Shown here: positions 25,491-34,145 of the stretch, piece by piece | Layout of the letters: the number at the start of each line of letters is the position of its first letter | Position numbering within the stretch: the stretch's first letter is position 1 | NCBI GenBank assembly: GCA_045660825.1 | Contig: JAZREN010000002.1 | Coordinates: 1-64,000 of the forward strand | Length of the DNA: 64,000 nucleotides | Source: HGM04593 sp045660825 | GTDB lineage: Bacteria; Bacteroidota; Bacteroidia; Bacteroidales; Bacteroidaceae | Reading direction: 5' to 3' | The notes under the pieces: generated by a model | Told to the model about the DNA's origin: nothing | What the model saw: only the letters and a program-made list of their open reading frames with translations | Database searches by the model: none | Translations under genes and position numbers: made by a program

Positions 25491-26864
25491 ATGAATAATA
25501 AGATTAAAATGATAAAAGGTTTGTTGGTGGCGTTGTTGCCGGTGTTGTCACTGCAGAATGTTATAGCACAGGACAATGTCATTGACAGGGTTGAATGGGT
25601 TGTAGGTGATAAATCAATACTCCGCTCGGATATTGAGGAGGCTATCCGTTTTTGGGTAGCATCGGGCAGGGAGTTTGAGGGCGATCCATATTGCGTTGCC
25701 GGCGAGGACTTGGCTATACAGCAATTGTTCCTGCATCAGGCTGCCATTGACAGTATAGAGGTCGATGAGGGTAGTATAATGCGTCAGGTTGAGATGCAGA
25801 TGCAATATGTAATGCAGCAGATCGGTTCAAAGGAGAAGATGGAGGAGTATTTCAATATGACATCGTCTGATATTCGTGAAATGTATCGCGAGCAGCTTTA
25901 CAACAAGGAGATGGCCGATAGGATGAAGATGAAGATTGTCGGTGATGTAAAAGTATCTCCGGTGCTGGTAAGACGATATATCGAGTCTTTGCCAAAAGAT
26001 AGTATTCCCTTCATTTCGCAGCAAGTCGAGGTGCAGATAATAACAATGCAGCCCACGATTGACCTTGAGGAGATTGAACGCGTTAAGGGTGAATTGCGTG
26101 AGTATACCGAGCGCATAATGAGCGGCGAGACAAGTTTCTCAACAATGGCTCTGATGTATTCCCAGGATCCCGGTTCGGCACGTCGTGGTGGAGAGTTGGG
26201 TTTTTCGGGGCGTGGACAGTTTCAGCCCGAGTTCTCTGCTGTGGCCTTTAACCTGACCGACCCGGGTAAGGTTTCAAAGATTGTTGAGACGGAATATGGT
26301 TTCCATATCATACAGTTGATTGAAAAACGCGGCGATAAAATCAATGTACGTCATATCTTGAGAAAGCCTGAACACTCAAGTGAGAATCTCAAGGCGGCGC
26401 TGTTGCGCCTCGATTCATTGGCTACAGGAATCAAGGAGGGTGAGATTGCTTTTGACGATGCAGTCGCACTCTATTCCGACGACAAGGATACCCGTAACAA
26501 TTTTGGTATAATGTACAACAAACAAAGCGGTTCTTCGCATTTTGCTATGGATGAGTTGCCTGTTGATGTTGCCCGTGTCATTGAGACATTGGAAGTCGGT
26601 GAGATATCGCAGCCTTTTGCATGGTTGCTCGACAATGGCAAGACTGTGTGTGCAATAGCCAAGGTGCGCTCAAGAACCCAGGCTCATCAGGCTACATTCA
26701 GTGAAGACTACGAGGTGTTGCGCCAGATGTATGAGTCAAAGTTGAGCGATGAGCGCATCAGGGAGTGGATAAAGAAAAAGCAGCGTGCAACATATGTCCG
26801 TGTAAACAAGGATAGCCGTAGCTGTGAGTTCCTGTACCCCGATTGGAATTTCTTTGAGGAATAA
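25491..26864 (+). CDS. surA: periplasmic chaperone and peptidyl-prolyl isomerase SurA
   Basis: A 457-residue periplasmic folding factor for outer-membrane proteins. The signal peptide ends VIAQ near residue 27. The SurA N-terminal domain follows (VVGDKSILRSDIEEAI). The first parvulin domain has SQDPGSARRGGELGFSGRGQ and YGFHIIQL. The second is diverged (INVRHILRKP). It is the best-conserved of the three chaperone genes here. The OstA-like gene begins 12 bases after the stop. Confidence 0.92.
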   Translation: MNNKIKMIKGLLVALLPVLSLQNVIAQDNVIDRVEWVVGDKSILRSDIEEAIRFWVASGREFEGDPYCVAGEDLAIQQLFLHQAAIDSIEVDEGSIMRQVEMQMQYVMQQIGSKEKMEEYFNMTSSDIREMYREQLYNKEMADRMKMKIVGDVKVSPVLVRRYIESLPKDSIPFISQQVEVQIITMQPTIDLEEIERVKGELREYTERIMSGETSFSTMALMYSQDPGSARRGGELGFSGRGQFQPEFSAVAFNLTDPGKVSKIVETEYGFHIIQLIEKRGDKINVRHILRKPEHSSENLKAALLRLDSLATGIKEGEIAFDDAVALYSDDKDTRNNFGIMYNKQSGSSHFAMDELPVDVARVIETLEVGEISQPFAWLLDNGKTVCAIAKVRSRTQAHQATFSEDYEVLRQMYESKLSDERIREWIKKKQRATYVRVNKDSRSCEFLYPDWNFFEE

Positions 26865-26876
26865 AACCGGTTTTTG

Positions 26877-28502
26877 ATGACAAGGTTTCTTTTTGTTGTA
26901 TCCCTTTTGTTCATGTCTTTGCCCTTGTTCCCGCAAGAGCAGACGGTGGGGTATGCTCAGGAAAAACCTGTCAGGAAGAATTATGTCCACCTGCTGCATA
27001 CTGACATAACACGTTTTGATGAGGCTATTGACCCCGACGCTTGGATTCTTGTGGGTAATGTGAATTTCCGTCGTGACAGTATGTATATGTTCTGTGACAG
27101 CGCCCATTATTATCAGAAGCAGAATTCATTCCTTGCCTTCGGTAATGTAAGGATGGAACAGGGTGATACGCTGTTTCTCTTTGGCGATTACCTTGACTTT
27201 AACGGCGTGACAAATATTGCAAGGGTGAGAAACAATGTAAGGCTCATAGACAAGGATATCGTGCTTGAGACTGACAGTCTTGATTTTGACAGGAACAGGA
27301 ACCTTGGCTATTTTTTTGAGTATGGTGACTTGAGTGATGAAACCGGAACGTTGCGTTCGTATTACGGTGAGTATAATCTTGATACAAAGAGAGCGGTTTT
27401 TATTGACGATGTCACTCTTGAGAATTCAAGATTTTTGCTTTTGTCCGACACCTTACATTATAATACCGCCAACAACGTGGCAACAATAGTCGGGCCCACC
27501 AACATATATACCGGTAGTACCGAGGTATACTCCGACCGTGGCACATTCAACACGGCAACCCGTCATGCGACACTGGTTGAAAGGCCTTTGCTGTTCAATG
27601 GCAACAGGCAGGTTGCTGCCGATTCAATTTTCTACGATACGGCAGTCGGCTATAGCGAGGTGTTTGGTAACATAGTATACACAGACACCATCAACAGGAA
27701 TATGCTCACCGGTGAATACGCCTTTCTTGACGAGGTGAGGGATTCGGTTTATGTCACCGAGAAGGCTATGGCGGTCGACTTTTCGCAGCGCGATTCGCTT
27801 TTTGTGCATTCCGACACAATTTGGGCTGTGACTTATAACCTTGATACGGACTCGCTCTACCGTATGGTGAGGGCCTATCACAAGGTACGTGCGTGGGGGC
27901 GTAATATGCAGGCCGTGTGCGACTCGATGGTCTTTGACTCAAGGGATACCTGTATGACAATGTATAAGGATCCTATTCTCTGGAATGGTGGGTTGCAGCT
28001 TCTGGGTGAGGTGGTCAAGGTATATATGAACGATTCGACGATAGATTGGGTCGATGTCATTGATCAGGCACTTTATGTCGAGGAGCTCGACTCTGCTATC
28101 TATAATCAGATAAAGGGAAAGGAGATGCAGTTCTTCTTTACCGAAGGTGCCCTGCGCGAAATGCAGGTCATCGGTAGTGTGGAAATCATTTTCTATCCGC
28201 TTGACAGTGACAGTACCTTCATTGGTATGAATACCACTACGGCGGGTCGTACAATAGCTTATATGAAAGACCGTAAGGTTGAGAAAGTTGTTGTGCCCAA
28301 AGATTCCAAGGGCGTCTTTTATCCAATGAGCAAGCGTCCCGAGGATAAACGTTTTCTCGAAAACTTTGCTTGGTTCGACTATGTGCGCCCATTGTCAAAG
28401 GAGGATATATTCATTTGGAGAGGCAAGGGCTCCGATAAGGAGTTGAGGACGGTCAAAAAGAGCAAAATTCCTTTGCCTACTCTCGACAGATTTAAAAAAT
28501 AG
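26877..28502 (+). CDS. OstA-like (LptA/LptD N-terminal-type) exported protein
   Basis: A 541-residue exported protein with a signal peptide of about 20 residues (SLPLFPQ). The body shows repeated OstA-type beta repeats of the form D(S/T)(L/M)...Y....(A)...GNV, e.g. VNFRRDSMYMFCDSAHYY and the SFLAFGNVRM segment. This fold forms the LPS-carrying beta-taco of LptA and the N-terminus of LptD, so a role in LPS transit across the periplasm is likely. No barrel domain is present. The reading frame has an upstream TTG, but ATG 26877 is used here. It lies between surA and a small membrane protein gene. Confidence 0.8.
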   Translation: MTRFLFVVSLLFMSLPLFPQEQTVGYAQEKPVRKNYVHLLHTDITRFDEAIDPDAWILVGNVNFRRDSMYMFCDSAHYYQKQNSFLAFGNVRMEQGDTLFLFGDYLDFNGVTNIARVRNNVRLIDKDIVLETDSLDFDRNRNLGYFFEYGDLSDETGTLRSYYGEYNLDTKRAVFIDDVTLENSRFLLLSDTLHYNTANNVATIVGPTNIYTGSTEVYSDRGTFNTATRHATLVERPLLFNGNRQVAADSIFYDTAVGYSEVFGNIVYTDTINRNMLTGEYAFLDEVRDSVYVTEKAMAVDFSQRDSLFVHSDTIWAVTYNLDTDSLYRMVRAYHKVRAWGRNMQAVCDSMVFDSRDTCMTMYKDPILWNGGLQLLGEVVKVYMNDSTIDWVDVIDQALYVEELDSAIYNQIKGKEMQFFFTEGALREMQVIGSVEIIFYPLDSDSTFIGMNTTTAGRTIAYMKDRKVEKVVVPKDSKGVFYPMSKRPEDKRFLENFAWFDYVRPLSKEDIFIWRGKGSDKELRTVKKSKIPLPTLDRFKK

Positions 28503-28508
28503 TAGTTT

Positions 28509-28808
28509 ATGGCAGGATTCAAGATGCGTGAACCCAGAAAGTTCAACCATAAATATATATATGTAGATGAGCGTAAGGAGAAACTCGACAAGATTGTAGA
28601 GAATGCCAAGCGCGATCTCGGCATGATTCCTCTTAAAGAGGAGTCATATGAGGAGCGCATCAGAGGTGCGTTCGTAGCCGAGAATTCTCATTTGGATCGC
28701 AAACGCGCTGCCGGCTCGCGTGTGTCATCGCGTTTTGCTGTTGCGGCACTCTTTGTTTGTGCATTTGTGTTGTATTATATAATAAAAACTGTATACGGGT
28801 TTGTTTAG
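28509..28808 (+). CDS. small conserved membrane protein, function unknown
   Basis: A 99-residue protein with a basic, charged N-terminal half (MREPRKFNHKYIYVDERKEK) and one C-terminal membrane helix near residues 74-96. It is packed 6 bases after the OstA-like gene and 3 bases before mutL, so it is certainly translated as part of this operon. Genes of this shape occur at the same place in related genomes as I recall them, but no function is known to me. Confidence 0.75.
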   Translation: MAGFKMREPRKFNHKYIYVDERKEKLDKIVENAKRDLGMIPLKEESYEERIRGAFVAENSHLDRKRAAGSRVSSRFAVAALFVCAFVLYYIIKTVYGFV

Positions 28809-28811
28809 TTT

Positions 28812-30665
28812 ATGAAGGATGTTATTCATTTGTTGCCCGATTCTGTTGCTAACCAGATTGCAGCGGGTGAGGTGGTGCAGCGTCCGGCATCTGTGGTAAA
28901 GGAGCTTGTTGAGAATGCGATTGATGCAGGGGCTACCAAGGTGCAGGTTGTTGTCGCCGATGGTGGCCGCACGCTTATTCAGGTTATTGACAACGGAAAA
29001 GGAATGTCCGAGACCGATGCCCGTCTTGCTTTCGAAAGGCATGCAACATCAAAGATTTCAAGTGCCGACGATCTCTTCGCTCTAACGACAATGGGATTCC
29101 GCGGCGAGGCACTCGCTTCCATTGTGGCGGTTGCTCAGGTTGAACTCACCACACGTCGTGCCGACGATGAACTTGGAACATGTATTCTCATGTCGGGTTC
29201 AAAGCTCGAGTCGCAAGAACCTGTCGCAGCGCCGGTCGGTAGTAATTTCAAGGTCAAGAATCTATTCTTCAACATCCCGGCACGCAGGAAGTTCCTCAAG
29301 TCGGTGCAGACCGAACTCAATAACATTGTAACCGAGTTCGAACGTGTGGCATTGGTGAACTGTGATGTTGAGTTCTCTCTTTCACATAATGGGAATGAGA
29401 TGATATCGTTGCCGCCATCTTCGTTCCGTCAAAGGATTGTGAACCTGTTCGGTAAAAGAATTAATGCCCATCTTATAGATGTGGCAGTGGAGAGCACGTT
29501 GATAAACGTCAAAGGTTTTGTAGGTGCGCCCGAAAGTGCGCGCAAGAAGGGTGTATTGCAGTATTTCTTTGTCAATGGTCGTTATATGCGTCACCCATAT
29601 TTTGCCAAGGCTGTTGCCGAGGCTTATGGCGAGATAATACCTCAAGGCGAGCAGGTTCCGTTTTTCCTGTGCTTCGATGTGGACCCTTCGCGCATAGATG
29701 TAAATATACATCCTACAAAGACTGAAATCAAGTTCGAGGATGAATCCAATCTCTGGAAAATAATATCGGCAGCAGTCAAGGAGTCGCTTGGGCGTTTCAA
29801 TGCGGCACCCAGTCTTGATTTTGACGATGACGTGATGCCTGAAATTCCGGTTATGGACTTTACGCAGGGAGGCAACGCGCCGGTCTCGGCTCCCAAAGTA
29901 TCGTACAATCCCGGTTACAATCCGTTCAGCAAATACAAGTCTGCCAACAGCGATTCCAATGATAATTGGGAGGTGTTGTACGGTGGTCTTGATTCAAGAG
30001 AGAAACCTTTAGACCTCTCTCCGTTTGAGGACGAAGAGGATTTTACGGTGAATGAGCCGCTTTCACAACCTCAAGCAGTCATGCCTGTGGCTGAGTCGGA
30101 GTTTGTCCCCATGTCGCAATATAAAGGGCAATATATCCTTGTTCCGGTCAAGTCCGGTCTTATGTGGATACACCAGCGCAGGGCACATATAAGGGTGCTT
30201 TTTGAAAGATATCGTGCTCAAATCGGTCAGCGGCACGGTGCATTGCAGGGCTTGCTTTTCCCCGAGAGGGTGGAGCTTACCATGAGCGAGGCGTTGACCC
30301 TGGAGGCAATATCGGAAGAACTTGTCGCTTTAGGCTTTGATGTCGCTTCGCTTGGCGGCGGTACGTTTGCATTGAATGGAGTTCCTGCCGGAATCGAAGG
30401 CCTGCAGCCCGTCAAGTTGTTGACCGACATAGTCCAATGTGCAATGGAACAGGCGGGCGATGTCAAGGAGAAGGTTCATGACCGTATTGCAGCTACCATG
30501 GCAAAGGAGGTGGCTATTGTTACGGGACAGTTGCTTTCGCAAGAAGAGATGGTTTCGCTCGTCGACGACCTTTTTGCAACATCGATGCCTTCGCATACGC
30601 CCGATGGTTTACCAATTATTCATATAATGAATGATGCCGAAATTGACCGTAATTTTTCTAAATAG
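28812..30665 (+). CDS. mutL: DNA mismatch repair protein MutL
   Basis: A 617-residue mismatch-repair ATPase that links MutS to downstream repair. The GHKL ATPase is complete: ELVENAIDAGA, DNGKGM and GFRGEAL. A linker (about 335-430) leads to the C-terminal dimerisation domain. In that domain the endonuclease motif DQHAxxExxxxE is replaced by IHQRRAHIRVLFE (from residue 453). The usual ACK and CPHGRP motifs read ATMAKEV and TPDGLPI. Nuclease activity is therefore doubtful. It is the last gene of the guaB-surA-ostA cluster. Confidence 0.94.
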   Translation: MKDVIHLLPDSVANQIAAGEVVQRPASVVKELVENAIDAGATKVQVVVADGGRTLIQVIDNGKGMSETDARLAFERHATSKISSADDLFALTTMGFRGEALASIVAVAQVELTTRRADDELGTCILMSGSKLESQEPVAAPVGSNFKVKNLFFNIPARRKFLKSVQTELNNIVTEFERVALVNCDVEFSLSHNGNEMISLPPSSFRQRIVNLFGKRINAHLIDVAVESTLINVKGFVGAPESARKKGVLQYFFVNGRYMRHPYFAKAVAEAYGEIIPQGEQVPFFLCFDVDPSRIDVNIHPTKTEIKFEDESNLWKIISAAVKESLGRFNAAPSLDFDDDVMPEIPVMDFTQGGNAPVSAPKVSYNPGYNPFSKYKSANSDSNDNWEVLYGGLDSREKPLDLSPFEDEEDFTVNEPLSQPQAVMPVAESEFVPMSQYKGQYILVPVKSGLMWIHQRRAHIRVLFERYRAQIGQRHGALQGLLFPERVELTMSEALTLEAISEELVALGFDVASLGGGTFALNGVPAGIEGLQPVKLLTDIVQCAMEQAGDVKEKVHDRIAATMAKEVAIVTGQLLSQEEMVSLVDDLFATSMPSHTPDGLPIIHIMNDAEIDRNFSK

Positions 30666-30674
30666 TACATTTAT

Positions 30675-30710
30675 AGGTTTTTATTGTTAAAAAAGGTTAA
30701 ATAAAAATCT
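30675..30710 (+). other. A+T-rich hairpin after mutL
   Basis: AGGTTTTTATT (30675-30685) pairs with AATAAAAATCT (30700-30710) over 11 positions. It has no T tract, so a terminator role is uncertain. Confidence 0.35.
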
Positions 30711-30729
30711 AAATACAACCTATAATGGT

Positions 30730-30757
30730 TTTGCATTGTAAAATTTATGTAATTTTG
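30730..30757 (+). promoter_or_regulatory. promoter of the OmpA-type gene
   Basis: TAATTTTG at 30750-30757 fits the -7 box. TTTG at 30730-30733 is 16 bases upstream, shorter than the usual 19-21. It leaves a long A+T-rich leader of about 150 bases before the ATG, as is common for abundant outer-membrane proteins. Confidence 0.5.
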
Positions 30758-30911
30758 CAAAGAAATGGATAATGTCTAATACTGTGGCTTGTTGTGGTCG
30801 GGTAAAAGAGTTGCCATTTAAAACATTACAATTATTTGTATGTTTATTAATATGCGGGTTTTTGTAAAAGAGAAAATAAGTGTTTATATATAAATCTAAT
30901 TAGTTTTAAGT

Positions 30912-32072
30912 ATGAAAAAATTTATGATTTCACTAGCACTTGCTAGTTTTGCAATGTTCTCTACTGCACAGGAGACAGTTAGCGAGGTCGTAGTTCCTAC
31001 CAAGTCACACTCGGTAGTTACAAACAGCTTTGGTAGCAACTGGTTCGTTGGTGTAAACGGTGGTGTAAACCTTTACAACGGCGTGTTCATGAACGGTGAG
31101 AATATTTTCAACCACGTATCTCCAGCTCTTGATGTTTACGTTGGTAAGTGGCACACTCCTGGTTTTGGTTGGAGAATTGCTTACCGTGGTCTTAACATCC
31201 AGACATACAAGGAGCTCGATCACGCAGCTTTCATGAACTATCACTTTGACGCAATGTTCAACCTTTGCAACCTCATCGGTGGTTACAAGGCTGATCGCGT
31301 TTGGAACGTAATTCCTTACGTTGGTGTTGGTTATGCAGTACGTCACGGTTTCGACACTGACAACAACAACTCTATGACTTCTGGTACATGGGCTGGTACA
31401 CTTTCTGCCAACTATGGTATTCTCCAGTCATTCCGCGTTGCTAAGCGTTTGTCTATCAACCTTGAGTTGGCTGGTTCATTCTTCCGCAACGGTTTCAGCA
31501 GCATCCCAGGTTGGAGCGGTCACGATATGATGTGGACTGCAACTGCCGGTCTTACTGTTGATCTCGGTAGAGTAGGTTGGGACAATGCTCCTGATGTTGA
31601 GGCTCTCCAGGCTATCTACGGTGGTATGATCGACGGTCTCCAGGGTCAGCTCGACGACGCGTTGGCAGCTAACAAGGAGAAGCAGAACCAGATCAAGGCT
31701 CTTGAGGAGGCTAACAAGGCTCTCGAGGCTGAGGCTGCTGCTTTGAGAAATGTTAAGCCACTCAGCGTTTCTGAGTCAATCTTCTTCGAGTTTGGTTCTT
31801 CTAAGATTGCTTCTAAGAAGGATCAGTTGAACATCAAGGCTTACGCAGATGCTGCTAAGGCTGCAGGTGCTAAGGTTAAGGTTGTTGGTTTCGCTGACGT
31901 TGTTGGTTCTACCCAGTACAACGAGAAATTGTCACAGGCTCGTGCTGAGGCAGTTGCCAATGTATTGAAGGAGAACGGCGCTGAGGTTGAGAGCGCAATC
32001 GGTTACGGTGAGTCTGAGGAGTACAAAGAGCGCTTCTTGAACCGTCGTGCGGTTATCACAGTTGCTGAATAA
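30912..32072 (+). CDS. major outer-membrane protein, OmpA family
   Basis: A 386-residue protein with a signal peptide ending STAQ at residue 20. An N-terminal eight-strand-type barrel (about 40-220) is followed by a coiled-coil linker (NKEKQNQIKALEEANK, about 255-285). The C-terminal OmpA peptidoglycan-binding domain holds the conserved GFADVVGS...YNEKLSQARAEAV motif with its Asp and Arg. Very uniform codon choice indicates strong expression. It should anchor the outer membrane to peptidoglycan. It stands alone between its own promoter and a terminator. Confidence 0.93.
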   Translation: MKKFMISLALASFAMFSTAQETVSEVVVPTKSHSVVTNSFGSNWFVGVNGGVNLYNGVFMNGENIFNHVSPALDVYVGKWHTPGFGWRIAYRGLNIQTYKELDHAAFMNYHFDAMFNLCNLIGGYKADRVWNVIPYVGVGYAVRHGFDTDNNNSMTSGTWAGTLSANYGILQSFRVAKRLSINLELAGSFFRNGFSSIPGWSGHDMMWTATAGLTVDLGRVGWDNAPDVEALQAIYGGMIDGLQGQLDDALAANKEKQNQIKALEEANKALEAEAAALRNVKPLSVSESIFFEFGSSKIASKKDQLNIKAYADAAKAAGAKVKVVGFADVVGSTQYNEKLSQARAEAVANVLKENGAEVESAIGYGESEEYKERFLNRRAVITVAE

Positions 32073-32095
32073 TTTTTGATTGAGCAATATAATGG

Positions 32096-32129
32096 ATTGG
32101 GCAAGCATAGCGCTTGCCCAATTTTTTTT
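32096..32129 (+). terminator. terminator after the OmpA-type gene
   Basis: An 11-bp perfect stem, ATTGGGCAAGC with GCTTGCCCAAT (32096-32106 and 32112-32122), followed by eight T. Confidence 0.93.
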
Positions 32130-32252
32130 GTAAATATAGGTGTCATGTCAAAGTGAAGCGCTGTTTCGGTGCCGACAGTGGAGAGACAACAAGGCAATTG
32201 TTGACACAAACTGTCAAACATCAGCGTTCATCTCATATCGACTGTACAGGAG

Positions 32253-32360
32253 ATGTCCCAAGAAACTGTTTTAGAAATCATTCTGCAATACTTGTTTGTC
32301 GGCTTTTTGTGTGTAGGTTGTTGTGTTTTTTGTATTATTTTTGCCTTTTTGAAAAAATAA
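32253..32360 (+). CDS. possible 35-residue membrane peptide
   Basis: An open frame in the otherwise empty stretch between the ompA terminator and the tRNA promoter. It has a polar, acidic start (MSQETVLEII), then about 22 hydrophobic residues rich in Cys, Phe and Val, and ends in Lys-Lys. The shape is that of a single-pass small membrane protein. No promoter box is evident just upstream, and AGGAG abuts the ATG without spacing. I know no family match, so it may be chance. Confidence 0.3.
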   Translation: MSQETVLEIILQYLFVGFLCVGCCVFCIIFAFLKK

Positions 32361-32371
32361 TTGGTGAAATG

Positions 32372-32403
32372 TTTGGTGGTTGAAATTATTTGATGTACTT
32401 TTG
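32372..32403 (+). promoter_or_regulatory. promoter of the tRNA-Val genes
   Basis: TTTG (32372-32375), 20 bases, then TACTTTTG (32396-32403). This is a textbook Bacteroides promoter about 30 bases before the first tRNA. Confidence 0.85.
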
Positions 32404-32434
32404 CAACGCAATTGAGAAACGGTTGCGACATTAT

Positions 32435-32509
32435 GGACGTTTAGCTCAGCTGGTTTAGAGCATCTGCCTTACAAGCAGAGGGTCGGCGGTTCGAATCCGT
32501 CAACGTCCA
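32435..32509 (+). tRNA. tRNA-Val (anticodon TAC), copy 1
   Basis: A 75-base tRNA with a perfect 7-bp acceptor stem (GGACGTT/AACGTCC). The D arm is TTAGCTCAGC, the anticodon loop CTTACAA with UAC, and the T arm contains GGTTCGAATCC. CCA is not encoded. It is read from the strong promoter just upstream together with copy 2. Confidence 0.97.
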
Positions 32510-32522
32510 CAAACTTTTTATT

Positions 32523-32597
32523 GGACGTTTAGCTCAGCTGGTTTAGAGCATCTGCCTTACAAGCAGAGGGTCGGCGGTTCGAATCCGTCAACGTCCA
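32523..32597 (+). tRNA. tRNA-Val (anticodon TAC), copy 2
   Basis: Identical over all 75 bases to copy 1, 13 bases downstream. This is a recent or gene-converted tandem duplication that raises the dose of this tRNA. A terminator follows. Confidence 0.97.
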
Positions 32598-32608
32598 CAG
32601 ACAACGAG

Positions 32609-32637
32609 GCCTGCGCAATGCGTAGGTTATTTTTTTG
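32609..32637 (+). terminator. terminator after the tRNA-Val pair
   Basis: CCTGCGC pairs with GCGTAGG (one G-U pair) around a short loop and is followed by TTATTTTTTT. Confidence 0.7.
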
Positions 32638-32721
32638 CCCTTTTGCGAGGTGTGGTACTCAATAAATGTTTATTTTTAATAAACTTTATCTCTATATTAG
32701 GTGTTTATGCCTAAAAAGTGC

Positions 32722-32729
32722 TATTTTTG
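32722..32729 (+). promoter_or_regulatory. -7 promoter box of purB
   Basis: TATTTTTG matches TAnnTTTG 22 bases before the purB start. The -33 position holds TTAG rather than TTTG. Confidence 0.5.
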
Positions 32730-32751
32730 TACTTTGAAAATAATTTAAAAC

Positions 32752-34098
32752 ATGGAATTGAACATTTTGACAGCCATTTCTCCTGTTGACGGCCGCTACA
32801 GGGGCAAGGCAGAGCCTTTGGCCGGTTATTTCTCGGAGTTTGCTCTCATTAAGTATCGAGTATTTGTAGAAATTGAGTATTTCATAGCATTGTGTGAGTT
32901 GCCTATTCCGCAGCTTGCTGCTGTTGACAAGGCTATTTTCCCACGTCTGCGCGAGATATATTCAAATTTCACATTGGAGAATGCAAACCGTGTAAAGGAG
33001 ATTGAGAAGGTTACAAATCACGACGTAAAGGCTGTCGAGTATTTCATCAAAGAGCAGTTCGATGCCATCGGTGGCCTTGAAGCCTGCAAGGAGTTCATTC
33101 ACTTTGGCCTGACATCACAGGATATCAACAATACATCGGTACCCCGTTCAATCAAGGATGCTCTCGATGATGTATACTATCCTTTGATTGAGGAACTAAT
33201 TGCTCAACTCAAGAGCTATGCCGAGGCTTGGGCCGAAATCCCAATGCTTGCACGTACACACGGCCAGCCTGCATCGCCTACGCGTCTTGGCAAGGAGGTT
33301 ATGGTGTTTGTGTATCGTCTTGAGGCGCAGCTTGCCGAGCTCAAACGTTGCCCAATCTCTGCAAAGTTCGGTGGTGCAACGGGTAATTTCAATGCTCACC
33401 GCGTGGCATACCCCGGTATTGACTGGAAGGCTTTTGCCAATAAATTCGTGAGCGAGAATCTTGGCTTGCAGCGTGAGCAGTACACAACCCAGATTTCGAA
33501 CTATGACAACCTGGCTGCGTTGTTCGATGCAATGCGTCGCATCAACATCATCATCATGGACATGGACAAGGACTTCTGGCAGTATATCTCCAACGAGTTC
33601 TTCAAGCAGAAGATCAAGGCCGGCGAGGTTGGTTCAAGCGCAATGCCTCACAAGGTCAACCCTATCGACTTCGAGAATAGCGAGGGTAACCTTGGCATCG
33701 CAAATGCAATCCTTGACCACTTGTCAATGAAGTTGCCTATTTCACGTCTGCAGCGTGACCTTACCGACTCTACTGTGCTCCGCAATGTAGGTGTTCCAAT
33801 GAGCCACATGCTCATCGCTGTGAAGAGTTCGCTCGTAGGCTTGCGTAAGCTGTTGCTCAACGAGGCTGCAATCTATGACGAACTTGACAACTGTTGGAGC
33901 GTATGTGCCGAGGGTATACAAACAATTCTCCGTCGCGAGGCATATCCAAACCCATATGAGGCGCTCAAGGCGTTGACACGTACCAACGAAGGTATCAATC
34001 AGAACACTCTTTTGCAGTTCATTGATGGACTTGACGTGCCCGAGAGCGTGAAGGAGGAACTCCGTGCAATCACACCGCACACCTATACGGGTTTTTAA
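32752..34098 (+). CDS. purB: adenylosuccinate lyase
   Basis: A 448-residue enzyme of purine synthesis. It releases fumarate from SAICAR and from adenylosuccinate. The superfamily signature GSSAMPHKVNPIDFEN holds the catalytic serine loop, and the TSQDINNT and ARTHGQPASPT segments supply the active-site His residues. Length fits the E. coli-like subgroup of about 450 residues. It stands alone behind its own promoter. Confidence 0.96.
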   Translation: MELNILTAISPVDGRYRGKAEPLAGYFSEFALIKYRVFVEIEYFIALCELPIPQLAAVDKAIFPRLREIYSNFTLENANRVKEIEKVTNHDVKAVEYFIKEQFDAIGGLEACKEFIHFGLTSQDINNTSVPRSIKDALDDVYYPLIEELIAQLKSYAEAWAEIPMLARTHGQPASPTRLGKEVMVFVYRLEAQLAELKRCPISAKFGGATGNFNAHRVAYPGIDWKAFANKFVSENLGLQREQYTTQISNYDNLAALFDAMRRINIIIMDMDKDFWQYISNEFFKQKIKAGEVGSSAMPHKVNPIDFENSEGNLGIANAILDHLSMKLPISRLQRDLTDSTVLRNVGVPMSHMLIAVKSSLVGLRKLLLNEAAIYDELDNCWSVCAEGIQTILRREAYPNPYEALKALTRTNEGINQNTLLQFIDGLDVPESVKEELRAITPHTYTGF

Positions 34099-34145
34099 TA
34101 ATAAAGAATAATTTGGACCGTGAGGTTCGTAAAATATTTTTTTAG

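Noticed and set aside
30772..30867. 31-codon frame in the ompA leader (MSNTVACC...)
   Set aside because: It is placed just after the predicted transcription start, but its composition is not clearly protein-like and no conservation can be shown here. It could be a leader peptide, but the support is too thin.
32114..32383. 89-codon plus-strand frame after ompA
   Set aside because: It begins inside the ompA terminator and has a Cys/Arg-rich random composition. The 35-residue frame in another register is more protein-like.
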